Assembly (NCBI GenBank): GCA_964467985.1
Contig: CAYXTP010000016.1
Span: 1-64,000 of the forward strand
Length of the DNA: 64,000 nucleotides
Direction of reading: 5' to 3'
Source of the DNA: GCA-2720975 sp964467985
GTDB lineage: Bacteria; Planctomycetota; UBA1135; GCA-002686595
Below, piece after piece: positions 17,171-26,718 of this stretch. Both the position numbers and the translations under genes were made by a program. The notes under the pieces were generated by a model, which saw only the letters and a list, made by a program, of their open reading frames with translations, did not search any database and was not told where the DNA came from. Each line of letters starts with the position of its first letter. Position 1 is the stretch's first letter.

Positions 17171-17435
17171 GGTGGGCCTCTTGGGAACGACCGGAATCAG
17201 AGAGTGCGTCCTGCTTTCTGGGGGAAGGGCAAGGTAGCGCCCGGCGGGCAAGCCAACCAGACACTTCCTCGTAAGGACACGGGCTCGGTGGCGTGGGGAG
17301 GCCATGCCGCCGTACGCAGGCGATGAGGCCCTATTCAGAGGATTTCCGCGATTGCCTAGAGCGCCTGGACACGGGCACTATTTCTCTTCGTTGTTCGCAG
17401 AAAGAGTGAGAAGTGAACCCCCAGGCAGGACTCCC

Positions 17436-17441
17436 TATACT
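17436..17441 (+). promoter_or_regulatory. candidate -10 box, leaderless start for the SbcD-like gene
   Basis: TATACT (5 of 6 to consensus) ends 7 bases before ATG 17449, so initiation would fall at or next to the start codon. GTGAAC at 17413-17418 lies 17 bases upstream as a weak -35. No Shine-Dalgarno precedes the ATG, which fits a leaderless mRNA. Confidence 0.4.
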
Positions 17442-17448
17442 GTCTCCC

Positions 17449-18801
17449 ATGGGCGCTTTTTCGGGAACTTCTGGGGGGGGAAAGCTGCTCGCGATCGGGG
17501 ATATGCACCTGGGTATCCGTCCCTCAGGCGTGCCGGAAGATCTAGCCGGGGTGGAGATTGAAGAGCTGACTCCCGCTGCCGCGTTGCAGGCGGCGGTGAA
17601 ACTCGCCATTACCGAGCGGGTCGACGGCGTAGTGTTCGCGGGCGACCTCGTGGAGAACATGAACGCGCGCTTCGAAGCGCTTCAACCCTTGGAGTTGGCG
17701 CTCAAGGAACTGCAGGAAGCCAGAATCGGAGCTTGGGCGGTGGTCGGCAATCACGATGCCGATGCCCTGCCGGCGCTTGTCCGAACATCATTGAATGGAC
17801 TGCAGTTGATCGGAGTGGGCGGGAAGTGGGAGTCCAAGTTGATCGAGTCCGATGGACGGCCCGTGGCCGAGATCTGCGGATGGTCATTCCCCAGCCGGCA
17901 CTACAAGTCAAGCCCCCTGGCCGACCTGATCGTAAACCCCATCGCCCCCCACCATGCGGGCCTCCCTCGCCTGGGACTCCTGCACGGAGACCTGAACGGG
18001 TCAGGTTCCTATGCGCCATTCAAGCGGACGGAACTCGACGAGATTCCCCTGGATGGGTGGCTACTTGGTCACGTCCACATCCCGAGCCTCGGGGCGGCCT
18101 CCTTGTCGAACGGCCAGCCCTTCGGCTACCTGGGATCGCTAGTCGGTCTGGACTCGGGCGAGCCGGGAGATCGAGGACCCTGGCTGATCCATCTGGATGA
18201 AGACGGGAGCGTGCGACCAGAACAGCAGGTCACCGCCCCTCTGCGCTGGGAGGAAATCGAAGTGCCTCTGGCCGAAGACGCTAGCACTGAGACCATGGGC
18301 GACGCGCTCTTGGATGCGACTTTGAGTACAGCCAAGGCTCTGCATGAGCGCGGCATCGAACCGCGGGCCTTGGGCTTGCGGGTGAAATTCACGGGTCGGC
18401 CACATGAACAGGCCGACCTCAAGCGTTGGGCGGATGACGAGGGCCAGTGGTCTCAGATCCGGCGCACGGTGGAAAAGACCGAGGTGTTCATGCGCAGGGT
18501 TCGTACGGCCTTTGAGCTGCCAATTGACCTGAGTTTGCTGGCCAAGGGCGACGACCCGGCTGGACTGCTCGCGCGCGACCTCTTGTTGCTGCAGAGCGAT
18601 ACGCCTGAGCGCGAGTCCTTGTTGACGGCCGTGCGCAACGACCTGAGCGATGAAGTCGGCCACAGTCGCTGGGCTGAAGTGCGAGACCACCGCAGCTACG
18701 AGGATCCCCTGTTACAGGACGCACTCGTCGAGCGCTTGCGGCGCGCCGGCACGCGAGCCCTGGGTGCGTTGCTCCTCCAGCGAGAGGAGGCCGCGGTTTG
18801 A
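17449..18801 (+). CDS. SbcD/YhaO-like metallophosphoesterase (DNA repair exonuclease)
   Basis: A 450-aa calcineurin-like phosphoesterase with all nuclease motifs: GDMHLG near residue 20, FAGDLVEN, VVGNHDADAL, LGLLHGDLNGSG and LLGHVHIPSL, in SbcD/Mre11 order. The remaining ~200 residues are a capping/partner-binding region. Paired with the SMC-like ATPase downstream it should form an Mre11-Rad50-type nuclease; the arrangement is closest to YhaO/YhaN. I use ATG 17449, placed just after a TATACT box; a GTG at 17413 is in frame but less likely. Its TGA overlaps the TTG start of the ATPase gene, so the products are translationally coupled. Confidence 0.88.
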   Translation: MGAFSGTSGGGKLLAIGDMHLGIRPSGVPEDLAGVEIEELTPAAALQAAVKLAITERVDGVVFAGDLVENMNARFEALQPLELALKELQEARIGAWAVVGNHDADALPALVRTSLNGLQLIGVGGKWESKLIESDGRPVAEICGWSFPSRHYKSSPLADLIVNPIAPHHAGLPRLGLLHGDLNGSGSYAPFKRTELDEIPLDGWLLGHVHIPSLGAASLSNGQPFGYLGSLVGLDSGEPGDRGPWLIHLDEDGSVRPEQQVTAPLRWEEIEVPLAEDASTETMGDALLDATLSTAKALHERGIEPRALGLRVKFTGRPHEQADLKRWADDEGQWSQIRRTVEKTEVFMRRVRTAFELPIDLSLLAKGDDPAGLLARDLLLLQSDTPERESLLTAVRNDLSDEVGHSRWAEVRDHRSYEDPLLQDALVERLRRAGTRALGALLLQREEAAV

Positions 18802-21800
18802 AACTGCGCCGCTTGCGAGTCAACTCCCTGCCGGGGATCGGCGACCCCTATGAGGTCGAATTCCGGGATGGGCTGACCGTGGTGGAGGGCCCCAATGAAG
18901 TCGGCAAGTCGAGCCTGGCGCGGACACTGGGGTTCTTGCTTTGGCCCACTGGGCGCTCGCAAGAATTCGTCAGTGCGTTCGCCGACTTCGAAGATGAAGA
19001 GGGATCGCTGCGAGTAACGCGCGAGGGTCCGAGCGTGCGCTGGGAGCGAGCAGGAGAAGAAATCACGCCGCCACTCCTGCCCGATGAGCACCTCAAGCAC
19101 AGCTTCTTCATCGGAGCCGAGGAACTGGTGGATGTGCAAGCGAAACAGGGCGAAGACGTGGCTGCTGAAATTCGCAGGCAGATGGCCGGCGGCTACGACT
19201 TGCACAAGGTGTTGGACCTGTTCCCCAACATGGGCAAGTCCCAGCGAGTCCGCAAAGCGGGGGCGGCCTTCCAGGAGGCCAATCGCAAGGCGCTGGACGA
19301 AGAAAACCGTCAGGGCAAGATCGCTCAGGACGCCCAGCGACTAGATGCCCTCCATGCCGAAGTCGAGCAGGGCGAGCGCGCTCGTCGCGAGGGGGACTTC
19401 GTGCGAGCAGCCCAACGGCTGGCGGCGAGACAAGGGGAGTTGAAAATGCAGCAGGCACAACTCGCTCAGTTGCCGGCCACGCTGGAGACCCTGAGCGGCG
19501 AGACTCTCGAGCGCCTGGATCAGCGGCTCGAGGAACAATCAGAGCGTCAAGGAGACAAGATCAAATCGGAGCGAGACCTGGAGAAGGTCCGTGCCGAAGT
19601 GAAGCAGTGTGGCCTCGAGCAACCAGTGGATGCGCGCGTTCTGGCAACGCTCGATGAGAAGTCGGGCGTCCTGAGGGACACCCAGCGCAAGTTGGAGGAC
19701 GCGCGGGGTGATCGCGCAGCCTGTGCCGCCACCCATGCAGAGACTCGCAAGGCCGTGGGCGGCTCGGATGGTGTGAACTTGGAATTGGGGGATGGGTCGC
19801 AGTGGTTTGAGTTCCTGCGCAAGTCCAATGAAGTGGACGCCGAACGGCTGGCAACAGGGAACTTGCTGCGACACCTCGGTCAACGGGGGAGCGCTCCAGA
19901 CCAAACCGAAAACAACCTACGCGATGGTGAACGCAACCTCCGCCTCTGGCTCCAGGGGGCCGGAGCCAACACAGGTGCTTCCCCGGCCGGGCCGAACAGA
20001 TTGTTCCGATTCGGCGGGGCACTGGCGCTTGTTGTCGCCGCGCTCCTCGCAGTGCTGGGCCTCCCCTATTGGAGTCTTCCCCTGGGACTGGGAATCGGGC
20101 TGTTACTGTCCACTTTGGCGTCGCCCTCACAGTCACCAGTAGACGAGGATTTGCGCGCGCGCGCACGACGCGAGTACCCGGCGAATCTCGAAGCTCCGGC
20201 GCCCTGGGCTGAGCCGTCTGTCCAGGACAGGTTGCAAGAGCTGACCCAAGCCCTTGCCAAGTGGAAGTTCTACGGCGAATTGGAGCGCGAACGCTCCTCA
20301 CTCCAAAACCGGCTCGATGGATTGGAAGAGCAGGCCGGTGACCTGGCAGCGCAACGACAGGATCTTGCCGATCGCATGGGTGTGGGTGCGGACCTGCCCG
20401 ACGCGGAACTCGTCGGCCTGGCCCGCGCGTTGGACCAGCACGCCCAAGCCAGCGCAGCCCTCGCTGCCGCTGAGGGAACGCATGCTCACTTGCAGGACGA
20501 GGTGGCTGATCAGCTCGCTGCTCTGGGACATGCGCTCGAAGCGCAGGGGGAAGTGGCTCCGGCGGACGTGCCTGGGGCCAAGCCGGCTGTCGAACAATTG
20601 AAGTTGCGTTCCGGGAACCTGGCCCGGGCCCTCGAGAGTGAACAGCGCATCGTGCGAGAACTCGAGAGGCTCGAGGCGGAGGCCGGCAAGATCGATGGCT
20701 ACATCATCGAAATCTACGAGAGCGCTGGACTGCAGGCGGGGGACCGAGCTGGACTGGAGAACCTGGTGCGCGAGTTGTTGCCCGAGTACGTCGATCTGCG
20801 CTCAGGTTGCCGATCGTTGTTGAAGAGTGTGGCCGAAGCCCAGAAGGAGCTCGAAGGTGCTCCCGAGGGCCTCTCCGGATTGGGGTCTGAAGCCCTCGAA
20901 GCGCACAGCATGAAGCTCGAGGCGCGGGTCGAAAAACTCGAAGGCCTACAGCGCGAGGTGGCTGAGATCAGCGAACGGGTCAAGTTGACTCGGGTTGGAG
21001 ACCGTCAGACCGAGCTACTGGCCCAGCAACACGATGCCCTCGAACTTCTGGCGGCCTGCCACGACGAAGGCTTGGACAACCTGGCGGGACAATTCTTGAT
21101 GGGCCGAGTCTCCGAGCAGCACAAGCGCGACCACGAACCGATTGTGAAGCGACGCGCCAGCGAGCTGTTCGGCAAATTCACTCACCAGGGTTACGAGCTT
21201 GAGGTGGCCAGGGATGGCAGCGGCAGCTTCCTCGCCAATGACACACGTCGGAAAGAAACCCTCAAGCCCTCTCAATTGTCCACTGGCACGCGGGCCCAGT
21301 TGCTGTTGGCCGCGCGTATCGCCTTTGTGGAGACCAGTCAGGCGCAGAACCGCTTGCCGATCTTCATGGACGAGGCCCTCGATCATTCCGATACCCAGCG
21401 TTTCAGTGCGATCGCTACGAGCTTGGGAGAAGTCGCGAAGGCGGGCTGGCAGATCATCTACCTGACAAATGATCCCAAGGATGCCTCGCTGCTCGAGCGT
21501 GCATTGGTAACGGACGGTTACGAAGAGCCGCATAGGATCGATCTGGGCGAGATCCGTGGGCGCGGCGTGGGATCGTTGTCCGCATCGGAGTTGGACCTAC
21601 CCCCCATCGCAGCTGTTCCTGAGCCAGGAGAGGCCTCGGCGGCGGCCTATGGTGCGCAGCTGGGGGTGCCCGCCTTGGCTCTGGAGCGCGGTGCCCCGGC
21701 ACAGCACCTGTTCTATGTGCTAGAAGACAATCTCGAAGCCCTGCACCAACTGCTCGATGCAGGCATCGAGACGGTGGGTCAGTGGTGGGCTGTGTTGCGC

Positions 21801-22268
21801 AATGATGTGGCGCTGGCGGGCAGAGTGCAGGCCTCCTTGGTCGCCGCGCCGACGTTGGAGAAGCGCGCGCAGCTCTTGGAGGAGTTCTGCTCGGCCTGGT
21901 CCGTTGGACGCGGAAGGTGTGTGGATCTTGAGGCGCTGCTGGCGACGGAGGCCTTGAGCCCGCGCTGGTTGGAACCGGTGGCAGACATGGCGGCCGAACT
22001 GAACGGGGATGCGCCGGCCCTTCTCGCCGCCTTGCGCACAGGGAAAGACGAGCGCCGCAAGGGGTTGCAAGAAAAGGTGGTCGACAAGTTGGAACAGGCG
22101 CTGCGCAACTCTGACCACCTAAGCGATGCCACCGTTTTCGGTCAGGACGAAGTCAAACAACGGGTGCTCGCAAGTGACGCGGCCCTGGGGGTGGACACGA
22201 GCAGGGTGACCAATCTGGTCCAGGGCTGGTGGGCCCACGCCCAGCGCGCGGGACTCACGAGCGAGTGA
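18798..22268 (+). CDS. YhaN/SbcC-like SMC-type AAA ATPase with extra C-terminal domain
   Basis: A 1156-aa Rad50/SbcC relative starting at TTG 18798 (TTGA overlap with the preceding stop). N-terminal Walker A is GPNEVGKSS at 31-39; long Glu/Arg/Gln-rich coiled coils follow. A hydrophobic segment at about 403-438 (ALALVVAALLAVLGLPYW...) sits where YhaN proteins have membrane helices, replacing a zinc hook, as no CxxC is present. The C-terminal ATPase lobe has signature LSTGTRAQ (~826) and Walker B LPIFMDEALDHSD (~853), then IIYLTND. About 250 further residues follow that I do not recognise as part of YhaN. The gene ends 14 bases inside the convergent sulfatase gene. Confidence 0.87.
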   Translation: MKLRRLRVNSLPGIGDPYEVEFRDGLTVVEGPNEVGKSSLARTLGFLLWPTGRSQEFVSAFADFEDEEGSLRVTREGPSVRWERAGEEITPPLLPDEHLKHSFFIGAEELVDVQAKQGEDVAAEIRRQMAGGYDLHKVLDLFPNMGKSQRVRKAGAAFQEANRKALDEENRQGKIAQDAQRLDALHAEVEQGERARREGDFVRAAQRLAARQGELKMQQAQLAQLPATLETLSGETLERLDQRLEEQSERQGDKIKSERDLEKVRAEVKQCGLEQPVDARVLATLDEKSGVLRDTQRKLEDARGDRAACAATHAETRKAVGGSDGVNLELGDGSQWFEFLRKSNEVDAERLATGNLLRHLGQRGSAPDQTENNLRDGERNLRLWLQGAGANTGASPAGPNRLFRFGGALALVVAALLAVLGLPYWSLPLGLGIGLLLSTLASPSQSPVDEDLRARARREYPANLEAPAPWAEPSVQDRLQELTQALAKWKFYGELERERSSLQNRLDGLEEQAGDLAAQRQDLADRMGVGADLPDAELVGLARALDQHAQASAALAAAEGTHAHLQDEVADQLAALGHALEAQGEVAPADVPGAKPAVEQLKLRSGNLARALESEQRIVRELERLEAEAGKIDGYIIEIYESAGLQAGDRAGLENLVRELLPEYVDLRSGCRSLLKSVAEAQKELEGAPEGLSGLGSEALEAHSMKLEARVEKLEGLQREVAEISERVKLTRVGDRQTELLAQQHDALELLAACHDEGLDNLAGQFLMGRVSEQHKRDHEPIVKRRASELFGKFTHQGYELEVARDGSGSFLANDTRRKETLKPSQLSTGTRAQLLLAARIAFVETSQAQNRLPIFMDEALDHSDTQRFSAIATSLGEVAKAGWQIIYLTNDPKDASLLERALVTDGYEEPHRIDLGEIRGRGVGSLSASELDLPPIAAVPEPGEASAAAYGAQLGVPALALERGAPAQHLFYVLEDNLEALHQLLDAGIETVGQWWAVLRNDVALAGRVQASLVAAPTLEKRAQLLEEFCSAWSVGRGRCVDLEALLATEALSPRWLEPVADMAAELNGDAPALLAALRTGKDERRKGLQEKVVDKLEQALRNSDHLSDATVFGQDEVKQRVLASDAALGVDTSRVTNLVQGWWAHAQRAGLTSE

Positions 22269-24069
22269 CGTTCACCTGGTAGGCGCCGATGGTCTGGGTC
22301 TCGTCCCCGTCTGCCTCGACTTCTACCAGGATCTCAAGGCTGGCTGGGCCGACTGGCAGCTCGAGGCCCCGCAGCTGGTAGGGAAAGGTCTCGGACTGCG
22401 GCTCGAGCACAATGTCCCACAGGGTCTGACCAGCGTCGGAACTCAGCTTCAAGCGCATCGATTTCATTACGCGGTTCGGCATGGGATGCACGGCTACGTC
22501 GAAGGGGCCGGAGTCCACAATGTCGACCTGCCAGTGACCCCGTGATGTGGGCGTCCAGCCCCAGTCGTCGGAGTCTAGTCGCCAGTCCTGGCGGGTCAGA
22601 ACAGTGTGCGGCGCGTCGGCGTGGCCGAGCAGAATGCGCGGGGGCGCGTAGTTGTCAGGCCGTGTACTAGAGACGTCTTCGAACCAGACGTCGTAGGCGC
22701 GTTGCAGATCTTCGACGACTTCGGGGAAGGTCTGGGCCAGATCCTCTTGTTCCAGAGGATCGCTGAGCATGTCGTAGAGCTCGAGGGCGCGCTCAGGGTT
22801 CTTGCCACCGAATCCACTGGGGCGCAGCAACTTCCAGCGTTGGGTGCGCAACAGGAAGTGGCGGCCATGCAGGGCCTCGTCTCCGCGGTGCGCCTGGATG
22901 ACCAAGCGGCGGTCCGGCCAGGAGCGCGAGGTGCCATCGAGTAGGGGCAGCAGGCTGCGCCCATCGAGTGCTGCGTCCTTGGGAAGCTCGACTGAGCAGG
23001 CGTCCAATATCGTGGGCAATACGTCCACGTGGGCACTGATGCGATCACTACCACTGCCCGCTTCCAAGCGTTCGGGCCAGTGGGCGAGGAAGGGCGAGCG
23101 CACTCCGCCTTCGTGCACGTGAGTTTTCATGCCGCGCATGCCAGCCACATAACGCTGGGTGTTGGGGCCGTTGTCGACCATGAAGATGACGAGGGTGTTG
23201 TCCAGGACCTGCATCTCTTCCAGCGCGGCGAACAACTTGCCCATGTTCGAGTCGATGTTCTCGATCATGGCGAAGATGCGCGCGAGCTTGTCCTGATCGT
23301 GCTGAGCGGGCAAAGGATGCCCCACGCTGGCCGGGAAGGCCTCGGGGGAGAGGTCCATCTGCTTGTACTTCTCATACAGTTCCGGTGGTACATCTCCAAA
23401 GGGACCGTGCGGCGCGTTGGTGGCCACGTAGGCGAAGAAGGGCTGGTCGTCGGCCTGCCGCGCGCGCATGAAATCGATGGCGGCGTCGAAATAGACGTCG
23501 GTGCAGTAGCCGGAGGTCGGGGTCGGATCTCCGTTGCGAAAGAGCACGGCATCTGTGTAGTCCGATTCCGCCCCGATCGGATCACTGGGCTGTCCAATGC
23601 CTCCGCCGCGGTGCACGAGAGCCTCGTCGAACCCCTGATCCATGGCGCGCATGGGATAGCAATCACCCAAGTGCCACTTGCCAAAGATACCTGTGCCGTA
23701 ACCAGCTTCTCGCAAGTACTCGGCCACCGTGCGCTCGTCGGGCTCGAGCATGGCGCGCCCGATGTAGGTATCGATTGCCCGCGTGCGCTGACACCAGCGG
23801 CCGGTCATCAATGAGGCGCGCGTCGGGGCACAAACCGGGCTGACATAGAAGGTCTCCATGCGCGCGCTGCGCCGGGCCATGGCGTCCAGGTGAGGGGTCT
23901 GAATGACCGGGTTGCCCGCAAACCCGAAGTCTCCAAAACCTTGGTCGTCGCTCATGACGAGTACGACGTTGGGTCGCGACGCGCCGCTATCGACGGATTG
24001 AGAACGACTGTGGTTGCTCGCACACGAGCAGAGAAACACGGTCGCTAGAAGGAGGGGTGATGTCTGCAT
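22255..24069 (-). CDS. lipoprotein sulfatase (S1 family) with C-terminal extension
   Basis: A 604-aa sulfatase starting at ATG 24069 (in-frame start at 24093 is less likely). The N-terminus MQTSPLLLATVFLCSCAS is a lipoprotein signal with Cys14 or Cys16 as the lipidated residue. LVMSDDQGFGD gives the metal Asp pair; VCAPTRASLMTGR contains the canonical formylglycine Cys80; GIFGKWHLGD and FMVDNGPNTQR follow. After the usual end of the fold (YDMLSDPLEQEDL) about 130 residues form a beta-rich domain (DSDDWGWTPTSRGHW, VDSGPFDVAVHP, LWDIVLEPQS), possibly substrate binding. It is the last gene of the run that starts with the prenyltransferase-fold protein; the gap to the preceding sulfatase is 37 bases. 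Confidence 0.94.
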   Translation of the reverse strand: MQTSPLLLATVFLCSCASNHSRSQSVDSGASRPNVVLVMSDDQGFGDFGFAGNPVIQTPHLDAMARRSARMETFYVSPVCAPTRASLMTGRWCQRTRAIDTYIGRAMLEPDERTVAEYLREAGYGTGIFGKWHLGDCYPMRAMDQGFDEALVHRGGGIGQPSDPIGAESDYTDAVLFRNGDPTPTSGYCTDVYFDAAIDFMRARQADDQPFFAYVATNAPHGPFGDVPPELYEKYKQMDLSPEAFPASVGHPLPAQHDQDKLARIFAMIENIDSNMGKLFAALEEMQVLDNTLVIFMVDNGPNTQRYVAGMRGMKTHVHEGGVRSPFLAHWPERLEAGSGSDRISAHVDVLPTILDACSVELPKDAALDGRSLLPLLDGTSRSWPDRRLVIQAHRGDEALHGRHFLLRTQRWKLLRPSGFGGKNPERALELYDMLSDPLEQEDLAQTFPEVVEDLQRAYDVWFEDVSSTRPDNYAPPRILLGHADAPHTVLTRQDWRLDSDDWGWTPTSRGHWQVDIVDSGPFDVAVHPMPNRVMKSMRLKLSSDAGQTLWDIVLEPQSETFPYQLRGLELPVGPASLEILVEVEADGDETQTIGAYQVNVTRS

Positions 24070-24106
24070 GGTGGCCGGTTGAAAGAGTGACACACCAGTC
24101 TAACCG

Positions 24107-25534
24107 TCAGCGGCCCGTTTCCTCAGCACTGCCCGGCTGCACAGCGTCCATCCAGTTCGATGGGGCGTCGATCTCTGCCAGGAGTTCGGTCATGCGCTGG
24201 GAGAGGGACGCCATGCGAGCGGAATGGGCGTCGGACCGTGCCAGATTGACGCGCTCGTCTGGATCCTCTTGGAGGTCGAATAGGGCCTCCTCAACCTGCT
24301 CGCGCCGGTAGCGCACGTACTTGTAGCGCTCAGCACAGACGGCGAGTTCCTGCGGGCCGTCCACAAATTTGCCCCAGCCGTCGATGTAGAGCAGGTCCGT
24401 GCGCCAATCCGACGCGCCGGCTTGCCACAGGGGGCGCAGGGATCGGCCCTGATAGCCGGCGGGAATGGGCGCCTGGGCCAGGTCCAACAGGGTCGGTGCA
24501 ATGTCGATGTTGAGGACCAGGTCGGACAGAGAGGAAGCGGCTGCGATCTCGCGCGGGTAGCGCACCAGGAGCGGCACGTGGATCGATGGCTCGTAGGCCG
24601 TTCGCTTGCGGTAGAGGCCGTGCTCGCCCCACATGAACCCGCCGTCGCTGGTAAAGAACAGAGCCGTGCGTTCCGCCGTTCCGTTGTCGTCAAGCCCCTT
24701 GAGTAGACGCCCCACGTTGTCATCCAGGGACAGCATCAACTGGTAGTAACCGCGCAGCGCGATTTCATGCGTCAGGCCCTCGTCGTCAAAGAAGCGATTG
24801 CGCAGGGTCGTGCGCACGCGCTGCACAAACGCGGGCAATTGCTCCAAGGGGTCCGAGGCGCTGGCGGGCAGGGGCCACTGCCGGTCCGCGAGGGACCCGC
24901 GGTGGCGCACGGGGGGTATCGGCGGCCGATGCAGGTTCTTGAGGGAGATGACCGCCATGTAGGGACCGTCGCCTTGTTCCTCGATCCACTCCAAGGCCAG
25001 ATCGAAGATGCGGTCGGTGTTGAACCCCGGTAGAGCCTTGCGCTCTCCATCGATGTTGAAGACCTCGTCCATGTACTGGCCCTGGCCCTCGAAGCTGACC
25101 CAGCGGTCGAACCCGGCTTGCGGAGCGGCGTCTGGATTGGGGATGTGCCACTTGCCGAAGAATCCGGTTGTGTAGCCGGCCTGCTGCAGGAGTTCCGGAA
25201 AGCCCAGGCCGGAGGCGAGGAAGTCGGCGGCGTCTTCGTTGTTGCGGATACCGGTCTTGTGGGCGTAGCGCCCGGTGAGAATGCCGGCGCGTGCGGGGCA
25301 ACACAGGGAAGTGGTGACGTACGCGCGCTCGAAGAAGGCGCCCTCGGCCGCGATGCGATCCAGGCTCGGAGTCTGAACGACCTCGCCACCCGCGCAAGAG
25401 AGGGTGTCGAAGCGTTGGTCGTCCGTGAGCACGAGCAGCATGTTGGGGCGCTCGTCCACGACAGACTGGCCGCATGCGGGGAGCAGGGCGAGCAGGAGCA
25501 ACCAGGCGTTCCTTCCAGAGCAAAGGGGCTTCAA
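24107..25534 (-). CDS. lipoprotein sulfatase (S1 family)
   Basis: A 475-aa sulfatase. The frame is open to 25717, but that extension overlaps the oxidoreductase gene; the true start is probably TTG 25534, which overlaps the preceding stop as TTGA, the same junction type as at 18798. This start gives a lipoprotein signal (WLLLLALLPACG, lipid Cys21). LVLTDDQRFD supplies metal Asp residues and SLCCPARAGILTGR the formylglycine Cys78 in a CxPxR motif. GFFGKWHIP, SLKNLHRPP and FTSDGGFMWGEHG follow. The C-terminal FDLQEDPDERVNL block is standard. It is translationally coupled to the Gfo/Idh/MocA gene. Confidence 0.93.
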   Translation of the reverse strand: MKPLCSGRNAWLLLLALLPACGQSVVDERPNMLLVLTDDQRFDTLSCAGGEVVQTPSLDRIAAEGAFFERAYVTTSLCCPARAGILTGRYAHKTGIRNNEDAADFLASGLGFPELLQQAGYTTGFFGKWHIPNPDAAPQAGFDRWVSFEGQGQYMDEVFNIDGERKALPGFNTDRIFDLALEWIEEQGDGPYMAVISLKNLHRPPIPPVRHRGSLADRQWPLPASASDPLEQLPAFVQRVRTTLRNRFFDDEGLTHEIALRGYYQLMLSLDDNVGRLLKGLDDNGTAERTALFFTSDGGFMWGEHGLYRKRTAYEPSIHVPLLVRYPREIAAASSLSDLVLNIDIAPTLLDLAQAPIPAGYQGRSLRPLWQAGASDWRTDLLYIDGWGKFVDGPQELAVCAERYKYVRYRREQVEEALFDLQEDPDERVNLARSDAHSARMASLSQRMTELLAEIDAPSNWMDAVQPGSAEETGR

Positions 25535-26718
25535 GTCAAACTCACCCGCCGACCTTCGGCTGCCGAGACGTAGCCCGAGTAGATGATGCGAGTCACTTGC
25601 AGCCCCAGTTCCCCGTTGGATGCAGTGGGTCGACCTTCGGCCACCGCGGCAACGAACTCGTCGCACATGGCCTGGTGTCCCGAGGACCAGTCCTCGTCGG
25701 GGATGGGTGTGTTCCAACCGGCCTGGGTGCTGGCCTTCTCCATCACATATTCATCACCAAACGCGCCTTCTTCGGTGGCGTAGGAGCGCAGCAGGTCGTT
25801 GGGCGAGAGGTTGACCTCGAACTGGCAGGTAGAGGCCAAGATCTTCAGCCGGCTCTCCATGCCACCCAACTGATTGTCCGAACCAATCGCGACGGCGCGT
25901 GTGCCGTCGGAGAACCGAATGGTCAAGCAGCCCCAATTCTCCACGTCCACCCAGCCGGTAGCGATCTTGGGTTCGGCGCCCGCCGATGCGGCACGCGACA
26001 GGTCCGCGACCTCGCAATTCACTTCAACAGGTACGATGGCCTCACCACGCGCCTCGCCCTCTACCCGCTTGAGAGCCACCATGGCGCCAATTGGGTGGGC
26101 GGCAAGCCGAATCAGCGCGCCTCCCCCGTTGTAGCGCCAAAGTTTCGCGTAGGGCGTGTGCGATCCCGAGTGGGTCTCCCAGCCGCGCATCTCCAAGACA
26201 ACCGCGCCCGAAGAACGCAGCATCTGTTGCGCGCGCAGGAAGGCCGGTGCATGGACCCAGTTCTCGCCGTACATAAGTTGCACGCCTGCCTCGCGGGCGC
26301 TGTCCACCATGGCCTGGGCGTCCGCCAGAGCCACTCTCAACATGGCGGGGCGCGGGGTGGCCGAGACGTCACTGTCGCTTGCGTCCGCTGGCAGGTCTTG
26401 ACCGACGTAAGCGGTTAGGGGCTTGGTGCAAACGATGTGCTTGCCGGCAGCCGCCGCCTTCAATGCAAAGGGCCGGTGCAGATGATTGGGGACGCAGAGA
26501 TCGACAATCTGAACTCGGGGCAGGGCAAGTAACTCGTCCAGGCCGGCGCAAACGGTTCCGATTCCATTGGTCTTTGCGTAGGCCTCGCTGCGTTCCGCGG
26601 TGCGCGAGGTCACGGCCTCGATGCGCGCCCCCCGGGTGCGGCCGTAGCAGCGTGCCCGAGTCTGTGCGAGGAAACCTGCACCGACGATCCCTACGCCGAT
26701 CTGTTGTGTGTCAGTCAT
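25531..26718 (-). CDS. Gfo/Idh/MocA family oxidoreductase
   Basis: A 395-aa NAD(P)-dependent sugar oxidoreductase. The N-terminal Rossmann motif is VGIVGAGFLAQTRARC at about 9-24; VDLCVPNHLHRPFAL and the CTKPLTAY segment correspond to the EKP catalytic-lysine region, with Thr where Glu is usual. The C-terminal half is the alpha/beta sheet domain (LMYGENWVHAPAFLRAQQ, GSHTPYAKLWRYNGGGALI). Substrates are typically sugars, inositols or their nucleotides. ATG 26718 overlaps the nucleotidyltransferase stop by 8 bases, and the TGA overlaps the next sulfatase start. Context suggests it modifies a uronic acid or other sugar released by the sulfatases (inference). Confidence 0.92.
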   Translation of the reverse strand: MTDTQQIGVGIVGAGFLAQTRARCYGRTRGARIEAVTSRTAERSEAYAKTNGIGTVCAGLDELLALPRVQIVDLCVPNHLHRPFALKAAAAGKHIVCTKPLTAYVGQDLPADASDSDVSATPRPAMLRVALADAQAMVDSAREAGVQLMYGENWVHAPAFLRAQQMLRSSGAVVLEMRGWETHSGSHTPYAKLWRYNGGGALIRLAAHPIGAMVALKRVEGEARGEAIVPVEVNCEVADLSRAASAGAEPKIATGWVDVENWGCLTIRFSDGTRAVAIGSDNQLGGMESRLKILASTCQFEVNLSPNDLLRSYATEEGAFGDEYVMEKASTQAGWNTPIPDEDWSSGHQAMCDEFVAAVAEGRPTASNGELGLQVTRIIYSGYVSAAEGRRVSLT

